From NCBI GenBank assembly GCA_030248295.1, contig JASANH010001722.1:372001-436000 (forward strand): DNA of 64,000 nt, in the 5' to 3' direction. A program made the translations under genes and the position numbers. The notes under the pieces are model-generated. The model was not told where the DNA came from and did no database searches. It was given only the letters and a program-made list of their open reading frames with translations. The stretch comes from Mesodorylaimus sp. YZB2_4. Its lineage: Eukaryota; Nematoda; Enoplea; Dorylaimida; Dorylaimidae. Shown here one piece after another: positions 32,961 to 44,546 of the stretch; positions within the stretch are counted from its first letter, which is position 1, and every line of letters begins with the position of its first letter.

Positions 32961-34559
32961 TACGGGGGTACCTACACTGGTCTAGCTGGCTCGAATTACC
33001 TCTCACTGCGCTGTCCCTTAAGCCGCAGCAGCGACGTGCATTACTATGCCCTCGTGGACAACTCAACGACGAGTAGGTCGCAAAAAATACCTGGTTTATA
33101 TAACGTACTGTATATGAAAAGGGGAAGTTTCTGAGGTTCTAGAGTCGGTGCCGACTGCGCCACCCGATGCTTATCGACCACCAACTGACTGAAAATGGCC
33201 AGGATTCGTTCAAACCACCAACAGCCGCGATTGCCTTGGTTTCCGCTCGGAAGGGGGCACGGGCCCCCGTTCGTTTCTGAGGTGACACGCTTCTTAAGGC
33301 ACATAATCGTTTTCCCGTCGCTCTCATGACCGACCCTTCTTCTAGGAACCCGACACTACGTACACGGCAGCGATCAATACGAGCAATGACACGCGATACT
33401 CATGTTGCCGCAATCAAGATCACTCTGGGTGTCACACCGACGATCGCAACTTCGTCCAAGATGCCCAGTGGTCGACGGCAGAGTTGGAGCTCGATCCATC
33501 ATTTCGTTTGGCCATGTAGATTCAGTCTTGTCTGTACGAGTATTTGTTGCTCGGCTGCTCAAGTTCTCATCGTGACGCATCAATGAGTTGGGACTTTAGC
33601 TTCGATACCTGAAAAGCAAGCTACCAGTTCGGAGCGACAAGGGAGCGGAAGAGACCAAACTCACCTCACTGAGTCCTTCATTGTCGACCAGCACGTTGGA
33701 GATCAATCCAAAGAGACCATCTTCATCCAGCCATGTTGCCACTCGCATCGGAAGTCAGGCCTGGAAGTTAAGGCACTAGAAGTCAATCTGCTGAGTGAAC
33801 CATGCTCACTTCTGCTCTCATCCATCGCCCGTTGTATTCGACTTTTGATCCGATTGCCGCTTCGTCGATTCTTCTTTCTTGCGTGACTGGCCTGATCGGG
33901 AGACCAGTTTCCAGCTGCACCACGGGGAGGTCGTCACATCGCAGCCATTCCGATACACAGACCCATCTGGCGTTGGTCAAGACCAACATTCGTGGGCGAC
34001 TGCAACGAGACCAACCAGCGTGGGCAACAAGACCCACATTTGCTGGCAACTGGCTCACTGGCGATGGCAACGGACTGACAGGCGTGGGCAACTAGACCTA
34101 CATTTGTGCAGCCAAGACCATCATTCGTGAACGAGCAGTCAATCGGTATGACGAGGTACGCCCACCAGCGCGCTTATATGTATTGGCCGCGAGACAGTGT
34201 AAAGTGTCAACAGTGCAGTTGACCAGCGACGGCTGTGGAATGGACCATACGTAGTAGGCTGCGAGGCCAGTGAGGAGGGGCGAAAATGCAGTATTCCCTG
34301 TCAGAAAAATATGATGGTTCCCAACGATCAGTCTATCTATGGGAGGATGCCTTCGAGGGCGATTCTCCCGCTAGGGGGAACCCTCGCGGCCCAACTAGTC
34401 CGATCCGGGATGGGTGAATGGAAATGGCGCTCGTTGATTGTCTGATGTTGAGGCTGGCTCAGCGATTTTGATTTGATTCTTGGTTCGGCCGAAAATGATC
34501 CACCCAAAGATAGAGTTGCGGAGATATATTCTTGGTCAAATTTCTTTGCTTTCAGCGAC

Positions 34560-35140
34560 CATGATGCGGTCATATTCATTGATGCCAATTGCCAAAGACA
34601 ACATTGAAAGTCAATACCAAGGCTACTGCTCAAATTACGTCAGCCGTCTTTGACATTATGTGGGATCGACGCGAGGATTGGGTGATCGCATATCGCGATC
34701 ACCATTCACGAGGACATTTCACCAACAACTCCGTGGAAATAACGGTTCCCCTTTCCAAAGAGAATGTTCTAAATCGACGAAAGTCTTACAACGCGGCTTC
34801 ATTAGTTGATATAGTAGTTACTGAAGTCGGAGATTACTATGAAGGCCGTTCATTGGACTTTGCGAATTGCCGAAATAAATCGCCTTTTTTGGAATGGGCT
34901 ACATTGCTGAAGAAAGCGGAATGCGTAACGTCAAAGGATATTATGCGACAGGAGTCAAATGGAATTTTTATGGTGCCGTCAGCCAAGTCTGATCAAATGT
35001 ATGAGGTCAACACGAATTACTGCTGCTGCTTCAAAAATTTTAGATGAGGTATTCGATCTCCGTAGCATGATTCCCAATTCGTCTCTGCGTACTCTGATTA
35101 TTTCGAAACAATTGTGGTTAAATTCGTTGATTTACGACAA
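34560..35140 (+). pseudogene. MULE/ZSWIM-type transposase remnant with SWIM motif
   Basis: An open reading of about 150 codons (to TGA at 35045-35047) contains VFDIMWDRREDWVIAYRDHH, then GHFTNNSVEIT, NRRKSYNAASLVDIVV, YYEGRSLDFANCRNKSP and MYEVNTNYCCC. The order matches the end of MULE-type DDE transposases and ZSWIM1/3-type proteins, in which TNN..E and a tract around LVD precede a CxC SWIM zinc-binding motif. After CCC the reading shifts frame (KILDEVFDLRSMIPNSSLRT lies in another frame). The catalytic DDE part upstream is absent. It is a dead fragment. Confidence 0.6.
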
Positions 35141-35867
35141 TTGATTTTATCACGCCCAGTCATTTTTCTGCCTACCTGGCAACGTGCTACCTGCGCATAC
35201 CTGCGCCCCCCCCGGCCAATTACCGAATTGGATTATTATCTATGATAATCAGTGACTTCTTTATGATCAAAATGGATGAATATAATCAATGAATATGAAT
35301 ATGAATATATGCAGAATGTAGTGTGCAGAATAATGTGCTTTTTGTCCCACTTTCGATTCACGTCAGCCCTAAACTTAATTTACTGTATACAACGTGGTAT
35401 AGGAAAAAACCAAAAACCTATGGAAAAAATAATAGTTCTGGTGTCAATGTATCGGCATAATCGCCCAAACGACCGTGACGCTGGTTGCGCGCTCTTGGAT
35501 TCGACTCCCGCCTAGAAAACAATGACTCCTATGCCCTCGAATGCGCTGTATAGTGCGGCTAGGGATAAAGTATGACATGACATGAGAACTGACTCGAGCT
35601 TTGGAATGCGGAAAGTGCAAAACAGCATAATTTACTTTTGTGATTGGTCTTTTCACTGAGAAATTTAGGATTTTGTCAAGCGGCGTGTCCGCAGGCCAAT
35701 AAACACGATACTTATCAATTACGATGGCAGACTATTCGAACCAAACTTTTTTTCCACTTTTACTTTTTCTTCTGCCTCTGTATGGCCAATCGAGTTTTCC
35801 ACAACCATACTTCAATATTCGAGTAACTGACACTATCTTCGCGTAAACCCCTCATAATCACACCATT
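35141..35867. other. Intergenic, nothing recognised
   Basis: Non-coding stretch between the transposase remnant and the 3' end of the proline-rich gene. A short ATGAATATG repeat lies near 35288. Nothing else is supported. Confidence 0.45.
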
Positions 35868-37059
35868 TCAAACGCTGGCTTGAGTGGTCGGCTTCCTCGT
35901 CATTCTCCGAGCTCCAGGGCGGCCAGTTCCCGTGCGCGCTATAAATGGACGTGTAGGACGGGGGCCCAAAGATGCCAAAAGAGATGGTGGCAGAGTCTGG
36001 CCAACCACGAAGGGTGAAGGTGGTCGGGTTGCCCCTAATTCTGCCCCGATAGGTGCGACTGGCGGCACGGGCACTGGTGCAGTTTTCCCAGCATCGATAG
36101 CTGACAAAATTAAGTTTGTTAAATTTTTTTCTTCAAATATATTTTTCACTGGGATTTGGTCGAATGGGGAAATTGATGAATTCCTAATATTTTTTTCTAT
36201 GGGAGACGAAACATGGGTAATTGAAGAAAAATTAAGGACTTTGTGATTGTGAATTGCTGGTTCAATCAAGGGCAAGGATAAGTTAAGAGGCAAGGCAGGA
36301 GGACGCGTTTTCTCAGTATTGTGAACCCCAAAAATATGCATTTCTGGTTCTTTTGATGAACGAGGCGGGACTGTGGCTGGCGTCTCCTTTACAGGTCCTG
36401 GAGGAGAAGTAAAGAAAACATCGCGGACGCTGTTTGATGTGTTGAACTTTGTGAAGGAGGTGGGTTCAGTGTGATTGGAGGATATGCTGGGGCGCATATC
36501 AGGTACCTTCGTGATGCCAGTGGGAAATAGTACAGGTGGGAGAGTGAGACCAGTCAGTGGAGTCAGACCAGGTGGACGGGTCTCTCCTGGTGGCAACAGG
36601 ATGAGTGGTATAGGATCGACAGACGGGGTCGCATTGATCGAATGCAACAAGTGTTCAGCCTTCACGTCTGGTTCCGAGATCATTTCCATTGGATCAATTG
36701 CAAGATCGACTGGGATCGGTGAGAAATCTGGCGGCCATGTGAACTCCAAGTCCACATTGACCCCGGGCAATGGTGTTATGTCTTCGGGAAATTCTAGGAA
36801 AGCCAAGTCTGGATCGATATCAAGAGCTCTGAAAAATACTTTTTTCACAGTTTTCACGGCAAGAAGCTCACTTGACTAATCAAGTGGTGAAAAAGGGATA
36901 TAAAACTACTTACTGCCTTTTTTCAACGATTTTTCCCGCGCTACATTCTTGTTGGCACAACCGGACAACTAAAAGTAGAAGGTTTTTTTTTTCATGCGAG
37001 ACTATGCGACAGAAAATTTCTGTACTTGATATTAAAATGACAATATTTAGTCGAGTCAT
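35868..37059 (-). CDS. Secreted proline-rich protein, unrecognised
   Basis: Three exons join in phase: 37026-37059, 36914-36968 and 35868-36828. Donors are GTACAG and GTAAGT, with acceptors TTTTAG and TTTCAG. The product of about 349 residues starts MTRLNIVILIS, a short signal peptide. A cysteine pair (VRLCQQECSAGK) and KRQ, a likely processing site, follow. The third exon is a long, cysteine-free, low-complexity region rich in P, T, S and N-glycosylation sites. It contains blocks such as PPGETRPPGLTPLTGLTLPP and a basic tail near TGRPGARRMTRKP. I know no family with this arrangement. It may be an extracellular matrix or mucin-like protein, or a prohormone. The ATG inside the intron sequence just before exon 3 (MKTVKK..) is not needed once the acceptor is used. 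Confidence 0.7.
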
Positions 37060-38235
37060 ATTCCACAAACTTTCTCAGCCAACCTGATAATCCAACAACT
37101 AACATCGACAAAAATCTGCCTCAATTTTTACAATTTCATCAGCAAATTACTGCGAATAGCAGTTTTAAAAGGTTAAAATTCAGTGAAAAGAATCCTTTGT
37201 CATCAATGCATTCATCAATTTGTAAAAAAAAGTCTTCCATGCGTAGCCAGATTGAAGATTTTCCATTCCATTGTCTCATTTTTGTAAACTGTTGTGAACT
37301 CATGCGAATCTGGCAGCTTTTCATGATTATGCTGCTCTTTACAACGTTGGAACTAGATTTTCACTGTTCGACAAATTGGCAGCTGTACAAATTAAGCACA
37401 TTCAGGAAGTGCACATGCAGCAGTTGGACCAAAGAGGGGCAGAATAATTTTTATGCATGACTGCCCTACTCACAATCAGTGTGATCACTGATGCGGTAAT
37501 GATTGCGAGCTGTTCAACTTTGGAAACAATACCCGACGCGCTTTGCACAGTGGACATTAACCAGTAGCAGACCGTACGATAACTGAACTACTGACAGAAT
37601 TGCATGTATAATCACTGGGTAAGTTTTCCAAACATCAGGATTTCTCGACTCGAAATCAACGGACATCATATCGCAGGTGGCTTAAAAACGCTGTGCCGGC
37701 TAACCACGCACTCATGCCGACAAATAAGGATGACCCCAAGAGGAAAAATGGTTTTTTTGGGACCAAAGTCGGACTTGGATCCTGAGTCATGCCACCAGGT
37801 GCCCTAAAGCCCCTGCATAGCCTGATTACATGCTAGTTTTGCCATGGATGTTTTTACCCTTAGACACGGCACCTTTACCTCTGCAGCCAAAGGAAGAGTG
37901 TCGCTTCCTCTGCTGTTCACCTGCTGTATTTGTGTACTGTAACTTTTTGGATGAGCAGGAGGACTGTTCAAAAGAAGTAGTTCAGTGACAAAATCAGCTT
38001 TACAGAGGGAATAATCTTTGAATAAATCGCTATCATTTTCTCGTATTAAACTTCAATGCCCTTTTCACTCCTGCTTATGGCGCAAGCAAGATGACACATC
38101 CCGGTGAACAATCAGAACGAACTTTGTACAAGTCTACTGGCTGGCTGGTCCGAGCAACCATAATCGAGCCTGCTACTCTGAACTCGTCTTATGCACTTGA
38201 CAATAGAAGAGAAATAGTATTAGGCGATATACAGA
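37060..38235. other. Intergenic, nothing recognised
   Basis: AT-rich sequence upstream of the proline-rich gene, followed by unexplained sequence. The promoter of that gene must lie here, but no clear element can be pointed to. Confidence 0.4.
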
Positions 38236-38513
38236 CATCAAGGGCAAGTTGGTGTATTTCTCTGACGGGAAGGCCCGTCCTATTCTTCTATTTCACATAC
38301 AATCAGATTCGTCGACAGTAACGTTAGTTCATTTATATAAAAAGTGGAAAAGTGGCAGAGTGACAGAAGGCCTGCCCATAGGTATATTCTCTTCCCTTCT
38401 ACCAAATGATGAGATATGCACAATGGCAAAACTTGCCTTCAGCCTACCACTTACATCGTGCAGAACGCTTGTTTGTAACACACGAGTAGGTGGAGAGGTC
38501 GGTGAAGAAACGG
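38236..38513 (+). CDS. Unrecognised exon with clean splice sites
   Basis: Acceptor ATACAG at 38235 and donor ACG|GTAAGA at 38514 bound a 278-base stretch open in one frame (two bases plus 92 codons). It reads IKGKLVYFSDGKARPILLFH, then SDSSTVTLVHLYKKWKSGRV and IGIFSSLLPNDEICTMAKLA. The composition is that of a folded globular protein. The upstream reading in another frame (SERTLYKSTGWLVRATIIEP) may be the previous part of the same protein, joined by a frameshift. No following exon was found before the convergent lectin gene at 38570. It is either one exon of an unknown gene or part of a decayed transposon protein. Confidence 0.35.
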
Positions 38514-38569
38514 TAAGAACGTTTTATCTTTAGCAGGAAAAAAAACAAGCCTCTAGCGGCGCGCGGTGT

Positions 38570-39649
38570 TCACCAGTAATTATAGTGGTAACAATTCTGT
38601 GTTGCTGGTGCCACCGAGGGCGCGAAAGAAGGGTCGATGCTGGCATCATCAATGGATCTACTGAACAGCTGACAAGAGTCGCTCGATGTTCCGTAACACA
38701 CGAAGTTGAAGCTTCGACACCATGGTCGCTCGGAGCAGGCCTGGGCGCAAAGCTGGGGAGATGTGCTTAAAAATGTTTCGATTGGTTTCTCTGTCATGCA
38801 GTAATTGGTGAGATTGTAAGCTTGGTATGGATCTAGACAGGAAAAATCGTGATATATTTCGTAAGCCAGGGACGAGGCGAGACGGCTCACTTGTCAGTTG
38901 ACATACTGGATAATAATCAGTGGCTGTGCACACATCATCCACCCATTTCAAGGCAATACATCGAGGACCGTTCGTGGGAAATGGGTCATCACAAGCGAAA
39001 TATTTCGCTAAGGTATTGTTCACGCTCAAGTTTGGATTTGGTGTCATTTCATCGTCGTACCAGTACGTGGATGCCGTGAGGGCGCACGACGGCTGCGGTA
39101 AATTTGCATCTCGCATGGCGATTCTTACGTAATTGTCATAGTAGCCGGGCGGTCCATAAAGCTTACTCTAAAGTAAGCTTGTTTGCGCATTCATACGCTT
39201 ACGAGTAAAGTGAACAAGTGTGAAGTACAGGGTAAGACAAATATATTTTCAGGCCATAGTGGGAAAAGGCCGCAAGCAGCTTACCGCAACAACATAGTCA
39301 TCGACCATCCGATATTCTCTGAGTGTGTGGAATTGTGCGAGCATTGAATGATTGACGCGGCAGGACGTCCATCCATGATTCCAATCTCCTTGGCTGTTCA
39401 CGATATAAAAACACCGTCCGCCATCGTAAAAGCCGCTAAAGCCTTTGGTGCAAATATTTTCAAAATCAGCCCGAGATTTGAAGCAAATAGCTCCTTAAAA
39501 AGTGCTTTTTGTAAAGTAACTGTGATATTGTATAGACCTTCCCATTTTGGCCATTCTGAAGGTAGCCAGAGCAGGTTTTCCTTACCTAAGTTAGCCCTGA
39601 CCCATGAAAGGCATATTATGGCGGAAATGGTGGCACGTTTCGTCGACAT
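38570..39649 (-). CDS. Secreted C-type lectin/PAN protein, copy 3 (intact)
   Basis: Four exons join in phases 1-0-1: 39586-39649, 39285-39493, 38891-39167 and 38570-38832 (TGA), giving about 270 residues. Exon 1 is a signal peptide (MSTKRATISAIICLSWVRA). Exons 2-3 form a C-type lectin-like domain with FYDGGRCFYIVNSQGDWNHG, a WTSC cysteine and an AQFHTLREY stretch, as in the family's helix 2. Exon 4 is a PAN-like domain with CAQACSERPWCRSFNFVCYG, a C..LF stretch and a final CYHYNYW. Secretion and carbohydrate or protein binding are inferred from the folds. The classical calcium motifs EPN/QPD and WND are not evident, so sugar binding is doubtful. No disabling change is seen. Confidence 0.85.
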
Positions 39650-41120
39650 TCTTTTCGCTGCTTGCGCCTTATTTCATCTGTTCTCTGCGGCTGCAGACTA
39701 TTGTGCGTCGCTCCTGAATTGTAAACGAGCTGGTCAGCAAGGTTGAGTTCTTGGCTCTGATGTTTTCACAGACCACATAAAGAATCACTAACAAGAGAGT
39801 CTTGAAGGAAAAATCGAATGAGACTGAAAAAATTTCCTCCATATGACAAATACGACGTCCTATGATGCTCTTTCTGACCACCAGCCCCCTTGTAGTGAAG
39901 TTCTAGATAACCTCCCACCCGTGTGTGGCCTTGCACGCTTGGCACTGGAAATACCGTCGAGTGGCGGACGACAAACAAGTAGAGAATCAGGAAATAATAC
40001 TCGAAACACGGTCGGGAAGGTCCGTCCCTTCTTGCCCAGTATCATCCTGGTGCTGGTCCAGGATTCCCTGCTCCTAGTGGGTACACACGGAGGGAAGCTG
40101 CCATGAAGACTGGTCACCTCGCGGCCTCGCTTATCGTGTCATGATCATGCTGGCCGGCTATAGGAAAAACGGGTTGGGAGTTTCGTGGAAAAGAGGTAGC
40201 GAGAGGCCCAACCCACAAAATTAAAAAAGGAGGTTCTCCTTCGCCCAATAAGCTTTGGCATAAGTGCTTAAAATACCATGGAAGATAAAATCGTGCCATA
40301 TTGGCTTGATTCATCACCAACCCATACTTTATGTACGGTAGACTTCAAGATCATAGCTATGGAACCTGAACCCCCCAAGTGCTGCGATAATATATTTTTG
40401 ATGACTGATGGGCTCTTCAGCACGCGTTACTACTGGCTACGAGAACGTCATTCAGCACAACCCTCCAGCTTCTTCTGAAATAATTCATTAACCGTGATAA
40501 TTTCACCTGGTTTTTCGAGTGGGCGTATATTTCTAGTGGCATAGCTCAAACTGACCAATGTTCAGTGCTAGGCGCGCCTACTGAGCATGGCCACTATTCC
40601 AACTTGTAGCCAAGAGACCGAGCTTGGTCACCACACAACGGTCTAAACAAGTCAAAAGTCTCGTGAGGGAGTTCAATTGCCTGGGGCCTGACCAACAAAG
40701 ATTTAACAAAACTGTCCGGAAAAAATGGACTTTCCTGATCATGCAAATGAACAGTGTTGACCCCACCTGGCGTGACAGTGGGTCCAAACGTTTTGCTTTG
40801 GGGGTCGGCCGTCACTTCACTGTGCAAGTATGGATAAGGAAATACCCTTCAAGGAAAACTAATCTGAAGAGAGTAATCGAGCGACATTCACAGCTTTTTT
40901 CACTGTATTGCGAGACAGAAAAAGGTAGAACGCGAAAAAACAATAACTTACAGATGCGCGAAAGGTAAAGCATACCAACTTTAGGGTGTAACAAGCATAA
41001 GACCCATACAAATATCACCCTTCTAAATTCATAAACAGTCCCTACAAGGCTAATTTTATTCGGAACTCTAATCTTTCTTGTCACCTTGTTTGAGAATATA
41101 CAAAAATGCAACGTAAGACC
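39650..41120. other. Intergenic, containing an uninterrupted copy of repeat S
   Basis: 39920-40290 aligns to 22241-22400 plus 23485-23720, without the inserted element. The remainder (to 41120) has no supported exon. Confidence 0.6.
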
Positions 41121-43033
41121 TCAACCAGCCAGAAATGTATTCACTTTGTCTTTCACCACATCGCCCCAACTATTTTCTGCACATTGGTTTCTGACGACAG
41201 CGGCAACGTCCTGGTCAAAATTAGGTGCCGTATCGACCATATTGTCACCATACCAATAGTTGAACACTGCGTACGATGTACTTATCATCATTCCGTACGG
41301 TTTATCTAAACCAAGGATTTCGTCATTTTTCGATCTTCGACGCCCTTTTTATATTTCTCAGGCGTGGTTGGGACTAAGCTTAATATCCGGTGTCGTCAGA
41401 ATCATTTAGGGCGTGTTTTTCTGGGTTCGAAAATAAGCAGATATTTATGTTCATCGTATCAAATCATAAGCATGGGGAAATTTTTTAAGTAGATTTTCAC
41501 TTTTACCCCCGCCCACTTCGACTTTTATTTTTTCGTTTCCCGCAAACGACTGATAACAACATTATGCTAACAGCAGATTTTAGCTTTGTTTTCCGTTTTT
41601 CGCAAGCTCGCAAGCTTTACGACTGACTTATGCGCATAAAAAACAAGAATGTAGTCATACCGTCATTGTCGGTCCATATGGTTGTTGGATTTGCGTTATC
41701 ACCTCGTCCCAAATGACCTATATAAACGTCAATATTTGTTGTGATATTTGTGTAGTTTAGTTGAATATTTGAAAATTGATAAATAATCGTCGTATAATTT
41801 GTGGACCAGTCGACAAAGCAGGATGCCTGAAACGGATGTATGTCTTTGACAATTCGGAAAACGGTTGGTTTTGTTCAGGGCGCTATAGTTTAGGTAAGCC
41901 GTTAGGGCGGGGTGGGGACCCACCTATTTTGAGGATTACTGCCTGAAACCATATCTTGCTGCACATTTTGACTGGTAAGAGTGTGGTCCAGGACCAGGAT
42001 GAATAGTAATGGACAGGCTTATCAGAGCTTTGTGTCTGAACCCTACTGTTACAGATTCTACATTTTACATCTGAAACCTACTTTCACACATTCTGCATTC
42101 TGGAAACCCACTTTTACGCAGTCCACTATCTGAATTGTGGAAACCTATGTTTATGCAGTAGTCCAAATAATTATGCGAAAGCTATTTCACGCTGACTGTG
42201 AGGCCGCTGTATCATCAGGGGCATCAGTATCAATCTGCTGCGATTTTCGGCTCACCTCAGCGTTTCCTGACGATGCATTGAAAGCTATCACATAAGTGGC
42301 ATATTGCAAAAAATATAAATCCAGCGTCCAGTTCCCCTGCTCTGCCTCGCTCCGATCGCCCAACGTGATTTTCAATTGTTCTTTTCCATGGTTATGCAGC
42401 CAAATGCTGGGTAATTCCTTGACCACATTGGAGGAGACGGAACTTATTTGAACTGACCCTCCCTTATAGCACGCCTCGCTTCGAGCCAGGTTAAGCCAGG
42501 AAGGCGGCGGGGGAGTGGTCGGTCCTGGAGTTGTGGTGGGGGGAGGTTCAGCTTAAAAAGATAATCCAGTGGTCATAAAAGGCCAACTCCTCCTTTTTGG
42601 TGGCGGCAAATGATAAATAGAAGAGTTCTCGACACTAAATTGGCGCATTGGGTAAAAAATTCATGGATTCTGGAAAGGGGGTTTCCAGAAAAAATTACTG
42701 CTGTACTTTTCGGCTTTTCTGACTCCTTCGCTAAAAATTCCGCTTTTCAGCACCAGCAGATGTCAGGCAAGATTTTTCTACTCGCCAACACGCGCTGTCT
42801 GTCTTTCAGTGGAAAAATGGTCACTTACGCCTGCTAACGGACCAAATAAGCAATCCTATTCCCAATCCAATAAATACAAAAGCCAAGATCACTCTGATTA
42901 AAAAGTTTTTCCACGAATATTTTTCAGGTTCGTCGTGATCGCCATTTGGTAAATCGCCATTGACACTTTCGCTCGATCGAGCACGGCTTTTCAAATGATA
43001 GGGTGTAATATCAGGGTCGTCAGACGAGTCCAT
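41121..43033 (-). CDS. Type II membrane protein with N-glycosylated ectodomain, unrecognised
   Basis: Four exons join with matching phases (1-0-1): 42829-43033, 42256-42551, 41661-41826 and 41121-41305 (TGA), giving about 283 residues. The N-terminus is cytosolic and acidic (MDSSDDPDITPYHLK). One membrane segment follows at about residues 44-65 (FLIRVILAFVFIGLGIGLLI), with basic residues on both sides. Then comes a P/T stalk (PEPPPTTTPGPTTPPPP) and an ectodomain. The ectodomain has three cysteines (ACYKGG, ASCFVDW, RNQCAEN), several NxT/S sites and tracts such as IWLHNHGKEQLKIT and NIDVYIGHLGRGDN. I do not recognise the family. The second exon can also be read through its donor to a stop at 42187, so intron retention would give a shorter protein. 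Confidence 0.7.
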
Positions 43034-44546
43034 AGTTGTCTCAAAGAGAAGGGGATGTGAGAAAGTCAGTTTGGCAGTAGAAGGCTGTGGGAAATGAGTG
43101 TGTTTGAACTTACACTAGACTCGTGCTACTAGTAAACTTTGCAATAACAGACATATAAAACGAGCTTTAGTCGCCGTCTAATATCAGCGGAAGTGATAAG
43201 ATTAGTATGCAGAGTGGCGGCTAGGCGAAGCATTTCGCAGCGCTAGCATGCTAAGAAGCCTTATTGCTCAGAAATGGCTTTCAATGTTGACAAAGGCACT
43301 CGGGACATTAACCTTGATAGAAGACATTCCAAAGAAGGAACTCGCGCGCGAGGGAAAACATACCTAAGCCGTGGTGTATTTGTCTGGGTGCAGAATGTGA
43401 TCTCGCCTTGCGTCAGAGGTCTGGCATTCGAGGAACGGGGGGGGGGGGGGTTATATACCTAAGCATTGTATTCTAGCACTGGTTTTTGCAGTGCATTCCT
43501 CATAATGGAAAACTACTTCAGTTACTCCTAAAGCTCGATCACGGTGAGACTGGCAGTTTTAGAAATTCGCTGATCGCCGCAGGACCGCCTCAAAACGGAG
43601 TAAATTATCCAAAAAGCGGGGTAAAGTATACGAACTTCACTAAAAACAGTATACATGTACACAGCGGTCCGTACGCAAAAACCGCGATCGGCACATGTGA
43701 CTCAAAAAGCCTTTTAGCCTTTATGACTTTTATGACACCAGGCACTGTAATTGCTGTCCATCAACCCCAATATATTATACGTCTTTGCACACCCCATCTT
43801 CTGGCAATTTTTATGGTTGTGAACAACCTTTGGTCAGCCCAGATCTTGTGAGTGGTGACTCGCTTACTCCGAAAGTTTGCTAGTCATGAAGAATGCCAGG
43901 GAAACTGAAAATTACGGGATACCTACAGTATGGACCCGGCCAGCGTACAAAGCTGCACGACGTTTTGAGGGGGAAAAGGCTATTAAGATGGCAGCTCTGA
44001 TCATTTTGTAAACTCATGAGTACTGCGCTTATTCTTGAAAAATTTATCAATGCACCTCCCTTCCAAAAAAGGCTTCCCACTGCGAGAGTTGCCTGATATG
44101 CACGACATATGTTTTTATTCAACCCCTTGCAATGCAAAAATTCTACATTCAAGAACGCCTGGTTTTTTACTGTAAAATGACGGTGTCTAGCATCTATTCA
44201 AGCACAATTAGAAATTTCGCGCGCATTATAATACTTATGTCACGTGGTCATAGATTTTCGGGCACACGCACGGCTAATTTATTCACACCTGGATTTGTCT
44301 GTGTTCTGCTGACAAATATCCGTTTAGCCGTGCTTACTAATTGCACACAGAATGAATGGCGAACTGCGAAAGCGTGGCGTGATTCTTTGGCCGTCGTTTA
44401 GACACAACTTTTATCGTCTAGTGTACTGAAAGTTCTGTTTTTCTGACTTTTAGACTCATCGTCTGTTGGGTAATTCTCCCTGTTCGACTTATTTCCAACG
44501 ATAATCACCTGACCTCCCATTTTTTAAATCGATTCGCCAATAAAAC
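43034..44546. other. Intergenic, nothing recognised
   Basis: Shared upstream region of two divergent genes. A run of 14 G lies at 43437-43450. Several open readings (one of 121 codons at 43486-43851) show no motif. Confidence 0.45.

Larger units (their letters stand above)
32470..34300 (-). repeat. 1.8-kb repeat D, second copy (inverted)
   Basis: Reverse complement of 17375-19172, described there. Identity fades at GAAAATG near 34290 and just after TGTCAGGCAAG near 32460. It differs from the first copy by a 38-base insertion at 32765-32802 and by several small indels. Confidence 0.8.

Noticed and set aside
36829-36857. The ATG reading MKTVKKVFF as the start of the proline-rich protein
   Set aside because: It lies in the intron just before a strong TTTTTCAG acceptor. 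Using the acceptor gives a signal peptide and matching phases, so the ATG is not the start.
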